Assembly: GCA_020744425.1 (NCBI GenBank)
Contig: JAGMUV010000015.1
Location: 1,514,035 to 1,578,034, forward strand
DNA from: Dactylonectria macrodidyma
Lineage: Eukaryota > Ascomycota > Sordariomycetes > Hypocreales > Nectriaceae
Reading direction: 5' to 3'
Length of the DNA stretch: 64,000 nucleotides
In this document: piece after piece, positions 37,397 through 47,446 of the stretch
How the letters are laid out: every line of letters starts with the position of its first letter
Position numbering within the stretch: position 1 is the stretch's first letter
Program-made: the position numbers and the translations under genes
Notes under the pieces: generated by a model
The model's database searches: none
Told to the model about the DNA's origin: nothing
The model's input: only the letters and a program-made list of their open reading frames with translations

Positions 37397-38043
37397 TTCC
37401 CTACGTAAACCAGTGGCTTAAGAACCCTGTTGTGAGTATATCTTCATTGATGCTTTAGAAGGGCACTTGTATAGCCGCTCCATCGGCCCAGTGAACTGTA
37501 TCTGGTTCGACGACAGCTCTTTTCAGGCAGTGGTAATGCATTTTAAATCAGATTTGCATATTCTATCGAATGCAGCTACCACAAAATATGTGATTACAAG
37601 GTTGAAGACTGATGCAGATTATAGGGTAGCAGAAACACCTGCCCACCGATTCTGGTCCTCCTAGATCCTCCCATGTCTTGCTTATATTGTTTGATTTGCT
37701 TGCTTGTAATAATTGCCTTTGACTTCCCCTTTTTTTCTACATTTAGGGTGCTAGCCTGGAACCTGGACGCCCTTACGTAACATCTTTTTATCCGTGTTGG
37801 TAATTACAATCCGCGGAGTATCGGGGCTGTATCCCTCATGTCATCTACATACAGTCCTGTTGTCCACGGGTGATATATCTTGCTGTACTATTGATCCCGC
37901 CATCCAGCCGGGTAGTGCTGTTTCTTAATACCTCGAAACAATCAGGGTGGGGAATTTTATCTATCTACCAATAACCAAGGTAGACAGATGTAGCTTGGTC
38001 ACACATGTCGCCTTGGTAGGAGAGAAATGTAATTCGCCATACC
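37397..38043. other. Spacer with decayed coding traces
   Basis: Short ankyrin-like and other broken phrases on the minus strand at about 37400-37560. No intact gene. Confidence 0.4.
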
Positions 38044-38275
38044 TGTTCGTGCGAAAACTTGGCGAGAGCCACTAGCTCCCGATCGCGAATCTTGGTTTGG
38101 ACCCCTTCCAACGACTGCTTCGCCCCCTTGGCAATTTCCTTGACGGCTTTAAGGTCTCTGGTCATGTTCATTTCTAAAGCCAGACCTCGCCATAGCCGCC
38201 CATACCCAACTTTTCTTTACGCTCCCATTTCTCGTACTTTGACCGGCGCTATCGGCTCGGGTGGCAGGTATGTTG
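38044..38275 (-). pseudogene. Protein-kinase N-lobe relic
   Basis: Minus-strand translation gives YEKWERKEKLGMGGYGEVWL, a kinase glycine-rich loop, then a stop. After a frame change it continues as DLKAVKEIAKGA (the VAxK lysine position) and RDRELVALAKFSHEQ. The rest of the kinase domain is absent. Stop, frameshift and truncation make this a relic. Confidence 0.65.
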
Positions 38276-38669
38276 GTCTTTGATCTCAGTGACTTCGAGC
38301 TCCTGTTGGGGAACGAGCCGAGATACGTCGTCGTCCATTGGACTGGAGAGTGATCTTGAGTTAGGTGAAAAAAGATGCGAGACGTGGGGAGAACAGACAG
38401 GGTGGATGTGGATATATGTAGAACTCTGGAAAAGAGGGAGACGTAATAATACGAGGAAAACCTCAGCCTCAACCAATAATGCAGGAGGTGGTTGGTTTGT
38501 AGTGCTCCCTGTGTAAAGTGTTGAGCGCTGATAGTAAATCTACTAGCCTGATTCAGTATATAGAGCAAGAGCCTAATAGTTAACTATAAATTTGTAGCGA
38601 AATAGCTTAATGTTTCTCCCAGGGAAGCCCGAATAATTCATGTTAGTCTTGCCTAGTCCATATTATTTA

Positions 38670-39116
38670 TAACGTACTTGATAAGTGAGTGAGCCAAACA
38701 AGCGAGTGGGCCACTTTGAAATTTCCTAGCATTTACACTTTAAATGAAAATATCTTTAAAATATTCTCTAAAATTAAAACTAAAAGTAAAATAGCTAATA
38801 TTTCAGAAATAGTTCTATTATATATTAAAAAATAAATATAAATTTTCTTAGATTTTTTTTTAAAAATTACTTAATAAGCTATATTAAAAATGCTTATTTA
38901 TACTATATACTTAGCTATTTCTATATAAAAGAATTTTTTTAAAAATTTAAAAAAATTATTATATAGTTTCCTTTTTAATTAAATAATTAAAATTAAAATT
39001 ATTTTGTTTTTAATAATTAGATAGCTAGTTTTAAAAATTTAAGATTTAGCTCTTTTTAGTGCATAGTATTCATAGCTCACTCGCTTATTTAGCTCACTCA
39101 CTTATTAAGTACGTTA
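38670..39116 (+). repeat. AT-rich MITE-like element, copy 1
   Basis: About 443 bp bounded by TA on both sides, with imperfect terminal inverted repeats of about 45 bp (ACGTACTTGATAAGTGAGTG at the left end; the reverse complement of the right end differs at a few C/T positions). The interior is extremely AT-rich. No coding capacity. TA flanks and TIRs suggest a non-autonomous Tc1/mariner-type element altered by C-to-T change. Confidence 0.65.
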
Positions 39117-41500
39117 GCGGGTACGTAGAAACAGTCTATAATTAGCATAAGTAGTAAGGGCTATAAATCTGGACTGGTTAAAATGATGGAAGGCGGGATA
39201 GGATATAGCAGTACTGCTACTCTACGTAGAGTAAATAAATGAAGGCGGCCTAGAAAGTTGCTTTAAAAATCCCGATGCTCTTGCTGTTAGTATTACGATA
39301 ATATAATTAGGACAGACTCTCTATATTACTAAGCGCTTAGGATTGTTACTGAATATGCTGTTAGAAACTCGGAAAAGCACTAGTATCCCCTAACTAGAGT
39401 GCTAGCTGATGTGGGCGTTAGAAGCCAGGATACCGTGTTGCTTGCTATTACTGCATATATACATAGTGATACCTATAATAGGCTTCACCCTTTTCTCATC
39501 CTCTAAAGACCCTATCCTCCCTCCTCCCTCTGCTTTAAGTCTCCATAGCCAAGTCCTCAAAGTTTGCATCCGCAGTCGCACACACACTAGCCAAGCTAGC
39601 AATCATCCTTCCAGATGTCTGAATTCATTGCGGTGCACTTGTAGCCCTTAGCCTTAGCCTTGCATAGAGACATCTCGATTAGCAATCTTATGATTAATGA
39701 GGACGACGATAACCCCTCTTGGCCTTTGTTTTTGATTGATCTTGATCTCTCTATCAAAGAGTAATGAGACGGCTCCTCTGGAGCTAAAGGCAAGACTGAC
39801 ATAAGAGCCTTCAGGGCTATCGGGGTGCTGCTTGGCGAGTAGCATTCCTTTATGCATGACCTCGAGTCATTCTTTTGGGTCTTATTATAGATATGCATTT
39901 ATTATAATAGGCTAGAGGAGAGTAAAGTCGTTCTAGAATTTCATAAGTGGAATTATATTAATATAGGGGAGCTAGCAAAACTGAAAACAGGGTAAGTATC
40001 CTATGAATGGGATTTCATTAGGACCGCGGAGGAGAATTTCACTTCCTATTACTAACCATTGACGCCTTGGGTCAATAGGTTACGGAAAGCAGTGTTTCCG
40101 AATGGTGGGAGGTGGGAAAGAGCGGACAAAGGATTATATGCTCGGATGAAGGAGATCCTTCAGGAGGCCTGACGAGATCCAAATGTGTTTGCAGAGAGAT
40201 AGCATTGTGAGTTTATGTTGTCGCATGGAAGGAAGGGATCTGGTGGCCACGAATCTCGAGACGAGCCCGGGAATAGCATAAGGGAGCGCAGTTAGCTACG
40301 GTCAGACAATATAGAATGTAATTAAATTGATTGGATAGCTATGCGCTTGACCTGCAGTCAAGGGTGTTAAGCTCGGACGGAGTTCGAGAAGCGAGGTAAG
40401 TCTACTCATCTTCGTCGCAGACTGACGGTAGAATTTCGTCTGCACGGGAAGATCATCCTGTGGGGGTTCCGAGACGATCTGAAAGACCGCAGCGACGCCA
40501 GTGGTGATGAGCTTGACGACGGTCGCTCGCGTTGCCACCTGGTCCTGTTCGCTTCTCATCTCCGGCGGACCAGACCGAACGCGTCCGCCTGACGCAACAC
40601 ACTCTGGGAGATCCATGATCTTATGACCAGAAAGGGGTCCTTGCGGCTCCCCCCCCAAAGCTGATTGTGTCCCTTGACGAACGATCCTCATGAACCTTCA
40701 ACACTCGTGGAAATCGCAGAGTAAAGTACCCAACATTCGCGGGCTTGTCGAAGCATAGCGACCTGCGATTTACTACGGCCAGTCAGCGTGATGGTCTTGC
40801 AAAAGCCGCAGATGGAAATGTCTACTTATTGCGATTTTACTAAGCCAACATACCCTGTAGCTGGGGCTGTTGGCTACCCCACTCTTCCGTCATACCTAGG
40901 TCTTTCAATCATATACGCGTTTGTCTTTGCTCAACAAAGATGTCATGGTGCAGTTCTAGGCCTCTATTGAACAAATCTAACCAAAAAGACCGTATCTCAC
41001 CACACCGTCAAGACGCTTGGTATGGTATCGTCAAGTTTAGATTTCCTTGCAAACTGCCTAGGAATGAGACATCTTGGGCGGTACAAGCCTCGTCGGGCTC
41101 TTTGCCTGGGTGCCTCGCTAGGCATCAACATAAGGTATTGTCTAGATCTCACGTCAGAATGGACGCCGACTCGTCATGCTGTTTAATGGTACAATACTCG
41201 GGCGTCCCACCATCATCCGAAAGCGCCTTGCTGTCTTGCAGACCTGCCAAGCGTGCTCAGCCTTGAAATATTTCTTCAAATGTGCGTTAAGGCGGCCAGG
41301 CTTTCTTTTGTGATTTTGTTTGTGATTTCAATGGTAGGTGTATTGTCGGCCCACTTCTTGGTTATTTAAGCCTGACACCCTTCCTTTGCCATGGTGTTCT
41401 GATAGTCAAGCCTGAGTCTCACACCATCTACCTACTTCTTTTCCGACATTTTGACTCGATTTTCTAGACCTCCAAACCCTTTACCAAATCTCAACCAATA
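39117..41500. other. Intergenic with no supported gene
   Basis: 2.4 kb. Minus-strand ORFs at 39596-39898 and 40302-40691 (129 codons, ATG start) lack domains; the second is the better candidate for a hypothetical gene, but I would not call it. 41340-41500 is the presumed promoter of the zinc-finger gene. Confidence 0.4.
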
Positions 41501-42044
41501 ATGGCATCTAGATTCCCTCTAGCAACCTCTCCTACCTGCCCTTACTGCAAAGGCGTTGCCTCTCGTGGCATCGTCGGTTGGAGTAACCGCAATGGCAACG
41601 CCAACCGCTATTACTACTATTGCCAGTCCAACCACAAGCGTTGTTTTATAACTTGGGACGATGCCCGCGACACACCAGCTAGCAATCCTCAATGCTGGTG
41701 TGGTTTTCCGAGTCGTCAAAACCGGAAGAATGGGCCCGAGCCTACGGCGTGGTATGCATGCTCATCTGGAGAGTGCTCATTTCGTGAGCAGATCGAGGTG
41801 AAGAATAGTGCAGTAGAGCTGGAGTCGACTACGCCCGTTCAGAACTCCTCTGAATCGTCCACATCGGATGGGTATGTGAACATTGTGCTTTGTCCCGAAT
41901 ACATTCATTGCTAATATGACCTATAGGGGAAAATGCACTATGACCGAAACAGTGGTCGAAGCGAACTGGGGCCCTGGGCGCCCAAAGGTTCTGGCTCGCA
42001 TCAAAATGCTGGTGAAATCGCTTGCTTGCGGAAGATGTGTGTGA
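41501..42044 (+). CDS. Small GRF-type zinc-finger-like protein (162 aa)
   Basis: Cysteine-rich protein with two related zinc-binding blocks: CPYCKGVASRGIVG...YYYCQSNH, and CWCGFPSR...AWYACSSGECSF, the pattern of fungal small GRF-like zinc-finger proteins. Exons 41501-41871 and 41927-42044 join in phase 2 across a 55-bp intron (donor GTATGT, branch-like CTAAT, acceptor TATAG). The second exon adds a basic tail ending LACGRCV. The function is unknown; GRF fingers are seen in nucleic-acid-binding proteins. Confidence 0.65.
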
Positions 42045-42273
42045 TCGTTAGAGTGTCAGATGCTCTACGCATCATATGGACGGGAATTGATGCACTTCAC
42101 TTCTCAATCTCAATTAGATCTAGACGCTACTAGGTGTGCTTTGATCTTTCTGCATGGCTTGGTGTGGGATGTGAATTCACAAGTTTCTCAATCATTTTAC
42201 AACTTGCTATAGATATAGGAATAGTGAATTGAAGTACATTGTTATTCTATCTTAGAAAAATCAGAACTCATTA

Positions 42274-42929
42274 CTAGCGCGTCGAGACTGATGTAGGAGT
42301 TGCAGCATGGTAAGTTAAAAGCTTCCAGAGTCGAGTGGTAGTCGCACGATAGGTGGACTCGAAATACTCCTCGATCCGGGAAGAAGAGTATGAATTCCCC
42401 AATATAAGCCCCCAGTCATCTATGAGCGTTTCCGGGCGCTTGTACTCGACCCAATCCGCCGCCCAAAGCTGCCTCACATAATTCAGCAAGACGTTTTTTG
42501 TAGCAAACCTCCTAGGTCTCTTTGTCTTTGTATTCCCATCTCTTCTGCCAATGGCCTGTTGATGTACTAGCATCGAAGTTAATATTGTAAGAAATTCAGT
42601 GAGAAACGAAGAATGAAATGCATACCTCTGTCACAGATTGTGCTATTCCACGCGGTATCGATTGCTCGGGGTTGGCGCGCTGCCAAGCCGCCGTGAATGT
42701 GTTCCTGTACTTCCGCAGTCTCCGAACCGGGAACCTCAATCCCTTCCTCACCATCGATGCCGTAGGCCATTTTCCTCACGAAGTCTTTCAGAGATTTCAA
42801 GTCATCTAGTGATGCTTCTGGGTTTTGCTTCTGGTATCTGTATACTGAGGTCAGCTGAATGCCCGTATATATAGGCGATATAACACACTCAAGCCATAGC
42901 TGCACCTTCTTGGCGTAGTTCCGTTCCAC
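42274..42929 (-). CDS. Fragment resembling fungal DUF3435/FluG-domain proteins
   Basis: Exons 42929-42626 and 42566-42274 join in phase 1 across a 59-bp GT-AG intron to 198 aa. The C-terminal part (KRPRRFATKNV, RQLWAADWVEYKRPE, LGNSYSSSRIEEYFEST) reads like the segment found in fungal DUF3435 proteins, a family related to tyrosine recombinases. The protein then stops about where the family would continue, so it looks truncated. Assignment is from memory of family style and is tentative. Confidence 0.4.
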
Positions 42930-42940
42930 TCAGGCTTTCT

Positions 42941-43067
42941 ATCCATACACGTATGGAATAATTTAATCCATATGGAACTTCCATACGCCATACTCCATAT
43001 TCCATACCAGATTGCTGTATTCCACACGTATGGAAATACACCGGAAGAATATTAATTCCGGTGTGGT
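42941..43067. repeat. Cluster of short palindromes
   Basis: CCATAC-AC-GTATGG at 42943-42956, several further CCATA(C/T) words, CACACGTATGG near 43023, and an inverted repeat ACACCGGAA/TTCCGGTGT at 43038-43046/43056-43064. It lies between a truncated gene and an intact small gene and may be an old element terminus. Confidence 0.4.
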
Positions 43068-43225
43068 CCCCTCTAGGGCGACGCCACCGTCAAAGCCACT
43101 GATTTCCATCAGCAACAAATCATGTCGTATCGTTATCGACCTGTCCCGTTCGCTCGACGGCTCCGAGAAGAACACCAACAACGATACCGTTTCTCTAGAA
43201 TTGCATTGATAATTATCTGCCTAGC

Positions 43226-43721
43226 CTACTCTCCACGAAAGCTGCCCATGCTTCCTCCGCCTTTACGCCCACTCAACTCAGAGAGCGCGACGACTTCCTT
43301 GTCCTTAAGCTTTTCTATCGCCGCCGCGGTAGATGAAGGAGGAGGTACGCCCCTGACCTCAGTCAAAATTGCAGACGGGAGTTCTGCATCTTTCGGCCTC
43401 GCCGGCTTGTCGGACGATGATATATATGAGAGAGCCGCCAGGACCAGTAGAGCAGCACCGCCAACGGGAACCCTGCGCGCGCAATATTAGTTTTCGGAGA
43501 GCTGTAAGGGCAGGCTAATGAATCGGGTACCAATCGCGCTTTAGCGCCTCGGAGCCGCCAGATGTAGGTGGTGGTACTTGCTGGCCGTCTGTGTCGTCGA
43601 ATTCGCCATCGGTTCGCACATATTGGACAAAACGGACTTGAGAGGGCCGGAGGTGTGGGGCCGCAGCAACGGGCCGCAACAGCCTTCGACGCAAGATGTT
43701 GGAGGTTCTGAGGGCCGACAT
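43226..43721 (-). CDS. Small putative mitochondrial single-pass membrane protein (145 aa)
   Basis: Exons 43721-43531 and 43472-43226 join in phase 2 (RDW-VPVGG) across a 58-bp intron. The N-terminus is Arg/Ala/Ser-rich without acids (MSALRTSNILRRRLLRP), as in a mitochondrial targeting sequence. A hydrophobic segment, GGAALLVLAALSYI, spans about residues 67-80. The tail contains VRGVPPPSS and ends GGGSMGSFRGE. Coherent splicing and composition support a real gene. I do not recognise the family; targeting is inferred. Confidence 0.65.
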
Positions 43722-44039
43722 CTTGGGATAAAAAAAAATTTCCTCAGATTAGAGGCTTGTCAATTGAAGCAGAATTAGTGCTGACGAACAGCTCAACAAG
43801 CGATGGGCGACATCTTTTATGTAAAGCAGCACCTCGATCCCGATAGAACGGGTGACATATGGATGATGTGGGGATGACGTTGTGGTCGTCACGCCGACAG
43901 TGCGCTTGCCTTTGAAGGTGCATGCCGTTGACGTTGCATCTCCTGAAGGTTGTCGAATCATTGGTACTGTGATGACCATCCCGTCATGGGAATAGCAGGG
44001 ATGTCTATACGACTCAAATTCCAAGTGTGGCAGACATTA
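43722..44039. other. Spacer, upstream of the small mitochondrial gene
   Basis: Presumed promoter of the minus-strand gene, then entry into the LINE relic. No other feature. Confidence 0.4.
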
Positions 44040-45065
44040 AATTTCAGCTGCCTCTTCTTGTAACTCAGAGGAGATTGGTTCAGCATGGTACAATTAAGTC
44101 TCCCTGGAACGCCCACTAACCTCAATGGAAACACAATCGATCTAGCCTTTACCAATGTCCCATCCGCCGCCCATGCTATTGTCGACGAGGCCCTAGTTAC
44201 TGGGTCGGACCACTTCACAATCGACACCACAATACCCGCCACCAGTAGCCAAGGCCAATCGACAGGAAAGATAAGGATATCAACGGAAGAAGAGATCAAG
44301 CGCTTTGGCATTGCGGTCCGAGAGCAAGCGAAGCACATACCTGCAACGAACGGGACATCAGAGGAGCTAGAGGGGTTAGCAGCAGCCATCACCGGGGCAA
44401 TCCAGATCGCATTAAAGGTCACCGGTAGCCGGCTCGCAATGCTTCCCAATCCACACCCTAGTGGACCCCACAGTGCGACGAAGCAGTGGCAGAATACCAC
44501 CGCATTCGCCGCGAACACCCACTTGGATATGACAGGATAGTACAAACTGCCCGTAGAGCACTACGTGTCTCATCAGACGTCTCAGCTGAGGAGGTCATGG
44601 AAGCTACAATCGGTGCGGGTAACACCTGCCCTGGCGCCGATAATATCAGTGTTGCTCTTCTAAAGCACTCCTGGCCCTACATTGGAGGGCATGTGCGATT
44701 GCTTTTCCAAGGATGCCTCACTCTGGGATATCATCCCCAAAGTCTTCAAAAATGCTGAGGTAGTTATGATCGCTAAGCCTGGGAAGAGAGATCTGTCCTC
44801 ACCCCGCTCCTGGAGGCCAATATCCCTTTTATCATGCTTAGGGAATGGCCTCGAACGTTTAATCGCGAAGAGGTTGGCCTGGCATGCCGTACACTATCAA
44901 GTGCTACACCCACAGCAAGCAGGAGCACTCCCCAAACGGTCGGCCATTGATCTAGTCGCAGCTCTGGTCCATGATATCGATCTCGCACTTGCACAAGGCA
45001 AGCCTTCGAAAGGCCAAGATCAAGAAACAGTTCTCAGACCGGTAGCAAGAAATGCTACTAACCCA
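44040..45065 (+). mobile_element. Truncated LINE (Tad1-like) relic
   Basis: Pieces of a non-LTR retrotransposon ORF2 in order but in shifting frames: the endonuclease end (GNTIDLAFTN, then LVTGSDHFTID, 44085-44540), the linker (EYHRIRREHP), then the reverse-transcriptase fingers (VVMIAKPGKRDLSSPRSWRPISLL, LHPQQAGALPKRSAIDLVAALVHD, to about 45000). The palm with the catalytic YxDD is absent. 5' and 3' truncated and frame-broken, so inactive. Confidence 0.8.
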
Positions 45066-45605
45066 TCTGCCGAACCTATTAGCAAAAAGTTCTAAAGAAG
45101 ATACTTTAGTCATAAAATCGTCTGTGATATTTCCTCTTGACATTCCCTATCGTCAGGCTCAGCTCATCCTGAGGAGTTGGTCTTCGAATTTCTATTTCTT
45201 GACCTTGGCCACTTCCTGCCGTCTAGATTAAGAATGTTCTCACGTCAATTGTGGACTGTCTAGAAACAACAGCGCCGCTCTAAGCGACTGTACGCTAATG
45301 ACAGGCGCGCTTGGAGAAACAAGAAGAAACTACATGGAGTAGGGGAAGATATCAAAAGAGGGAGCGAATGAAAAATTGAATAGGGCTAATTAAACTAACA
45401 CTAGGCTTGAACTGTACTACACTACAATGGTCTAAGAATAATCTCAAAGTCCAAAATCCTCGAAGAATCTCGTTCCATCCACATATAATCCTTTACCTAC
45501 AGCTAAAGAAACCGCCTGAGATGCTCAAAACCCTCCTCATGATTAATTAAAACCTCATTCACTATCTTCCCTCCTACATCTAACTTCCTTAGCTATAGAT
45601 ATTAT

Positions 45606-45994
45606 ATATTAAAAAGAGCTAAATTTTAAATTTTTAAAACTAGCTATTTAATTATTAAAAATAAAATAAAATAATTTTAATTATTTAATTTAAAAGAAAA
45701 CTATATAATTATTTTTTTAAATTTTTAAAAAAATTCATTTATATAGAAATAGCTAAGTATATAGTATAAATAAGTATTTTTAATATAGCTTATTAAGTAA
45801 TTTTAAAAAAAAATCTAAGAAAATTTATATTAATTTTTTAATATATAATAGAGCTACTTTTATAATATTAGCTATTTTACTCTTAGTTTTAATTTTAAAG
45901 AATATTTTAAAGATATTTTTATTTAAGGTATAAATACTAGGAAATTTCAAAGTGGCCCACTTGCTTGTTTAGCCCACTCACTTATCAAGTACGT
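45606..45994 (-). repeat. AT-rich MITE-like element, copy 2 (inverted, one end lost)
   Basis: The reverse complement matches copy 1 (38670-39116) through the AT-rich interior and the terminus CACTTATCAAGTACGT at the right end. The other terminal inverted repeat is not recognisable, so this copy is truncated near 45606. Confidence 0.65.
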
Positions 45995-47280
45995 TGGGTA
46001 TAATGATAATAACTTTATTTTTCCCATCTTTCAGATATAAGCTGATGTTAGCGATAATATTTATTGTTACGGGCCACGGCCCATATCCTTGCGGCTGTGC
46101 TGTAAGACGTACGAGGCTCGTGCGCGCCAGGGACGGGATATCGTCCCACAGCTCAGGGGCATTTGGGAACTTCTTTCTTCTTTATCTTTGATGTAAATAG
46201 CATCCTGGACTAGATAGCTGGAATCCAGTTACAAGAGGCCGTTTACAATATCTTTCTTAAATTCATCTTATTTTATTCTAGACATAGCGCTACCGTTTAA
46301 TTAACTGCAGAGCAGTTATCTTATAGCAGAGAGACATCTTATAGTGCTGTAGATATGTAGTAGCCTATATGTGTCACGTGCGGAGTTATGAGTCCTAATA
46401 TTACATGTGGATACATGAGATATCTCAGAGGCACAGACACTTTTCCCTAGATACAACAACAGAACAGAATAATCAACTGATTTGACATAAATGGACCCGA
46501 ATACCCGTACTGTCTGACAATATGTAGCTTTGTCAGCTAATAGCGCCGCCGGAGGCAGTTATCTTGAGATGCCTTCTGAGGAGAGTGAGGGACGCAGCTC
46601 AATAGCCTCTTAATAGCAGTATATTCGCAGATTGGGGTCCAGATAAATACAGTCTAATCGCTGGTCCTCCCTATTCTAGGGGCAGGCCTCGCTATTTATG
46701 TGCCCTAGTCAGTAGCTCGCCAGTGACTCGCCCGGCCCTCGCTAGAATCCTCTGTCAGTCCTTAAGGCACGTGACACATATAATACGCGGCACTGCAGGA
46801 TGACCGCGGAATAGCAGTTAGAGGCAGCTGGAAACAGTCGTCTTATAGTACCTGGCACTATAGGATGACCGCGGACTGGCGGTTACGGTTAAACCGATTT
46901 ACTATTCGCCCTAATAAATATAAATTACTTTTCTCAGCACCTACAAAGCCCTAACTGGCCGTGGAGGAGGAATCGCAGGTATTATATCTAAATAAGTACA
47001 AAATTGACGTTAGTAACACTGTGTTTCGCATTCAACCGTGGAAGGCTGGATAGATGTCGCTTGCTAGGTACATTGCAGGGTGAGATATTTAGCCTCCTCG
47101 CCATGGGCTGCCTTACTTAAGAGATATAGCTACTATAAACTGATTATACATAGTTGGTATGTTGCATCTGATAGGAAGGGTGCATTGTGATGTAAGTAGA
47201 AGCTCTTGATTTCTATCTAACTGAGGGCTCGCGGCAGACCTATTTGTAGGTTGCTCTCATAGCTATGATAAGGTTCTCTT
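45995..47280. other. Intergenic with short repeats
   Basis: No gene supported. Two 32-bp direct repeats (GGCACTRYAGGATGACCGCGG core) lie at about 46789-46820 and 46854-46885. Moderately AT-rich. Confidence 0.45.
46789..46885. repeat. Imperfect 32-bp direct repeat, two copies
   Basis: Copies at about 46789 and 46854 share GGCACT--AGGATGACCGCGGA and a following GCRGTTA; they are 65 bp apart. Confidence 0.45.
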
Positions 47281-47410
47281 GAGACCGGATCCCAAGGGAT
47301 CCGGGTCTTCGAGACCGGCTTGTTAGGAAGCCGGGTCTTAGAGACCGGCTTGTTAGGAAGCCGGGTCTTTGAGACCGGTTTGCTAGATATCCGAGCCTTT
47401 GAGACTGGTC
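47281..47410. repeat. 30-bp tandem repeat of hairpin units
   Basis: Units begin with GAGAC at 47281, 47311, 47341, 47371 and 47401 (last partial), an exact 30-bp period. The two middle units differ only at the final base. Each unit is itself an imperfect inverted repeat (AGACCGGCTT...AAGCCGGGTCT). Because 30 is a multiple of three, a minus-strand frame stays open and reads a repeating 10-residue phrase (RPGFLTSRS-like). It lies just downstream of the DUF7580-type gene. Confidence 0.85.
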
Positions 47411-47446
47411 TTCAGTCTTAACAGTTGATAGATGTGACATGGTATC

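Noticed and set aside
40302..40691. 129-codon minus-strand ORF as a gene
   Set aside because: Starts with ATG but has no recognisable domain or supporting intron structure; chance cannot be excluded.
47281..47410. CRISPR-like array
   Set aside because: Repeats are contiguous without spacers and the genome is fungal.
47240..47440. 66-codon ORF over the 30-bp repeat as an independent gene
   Set aside because: The frame is open because the repeat period is a multiple of three; no evidence of translation.
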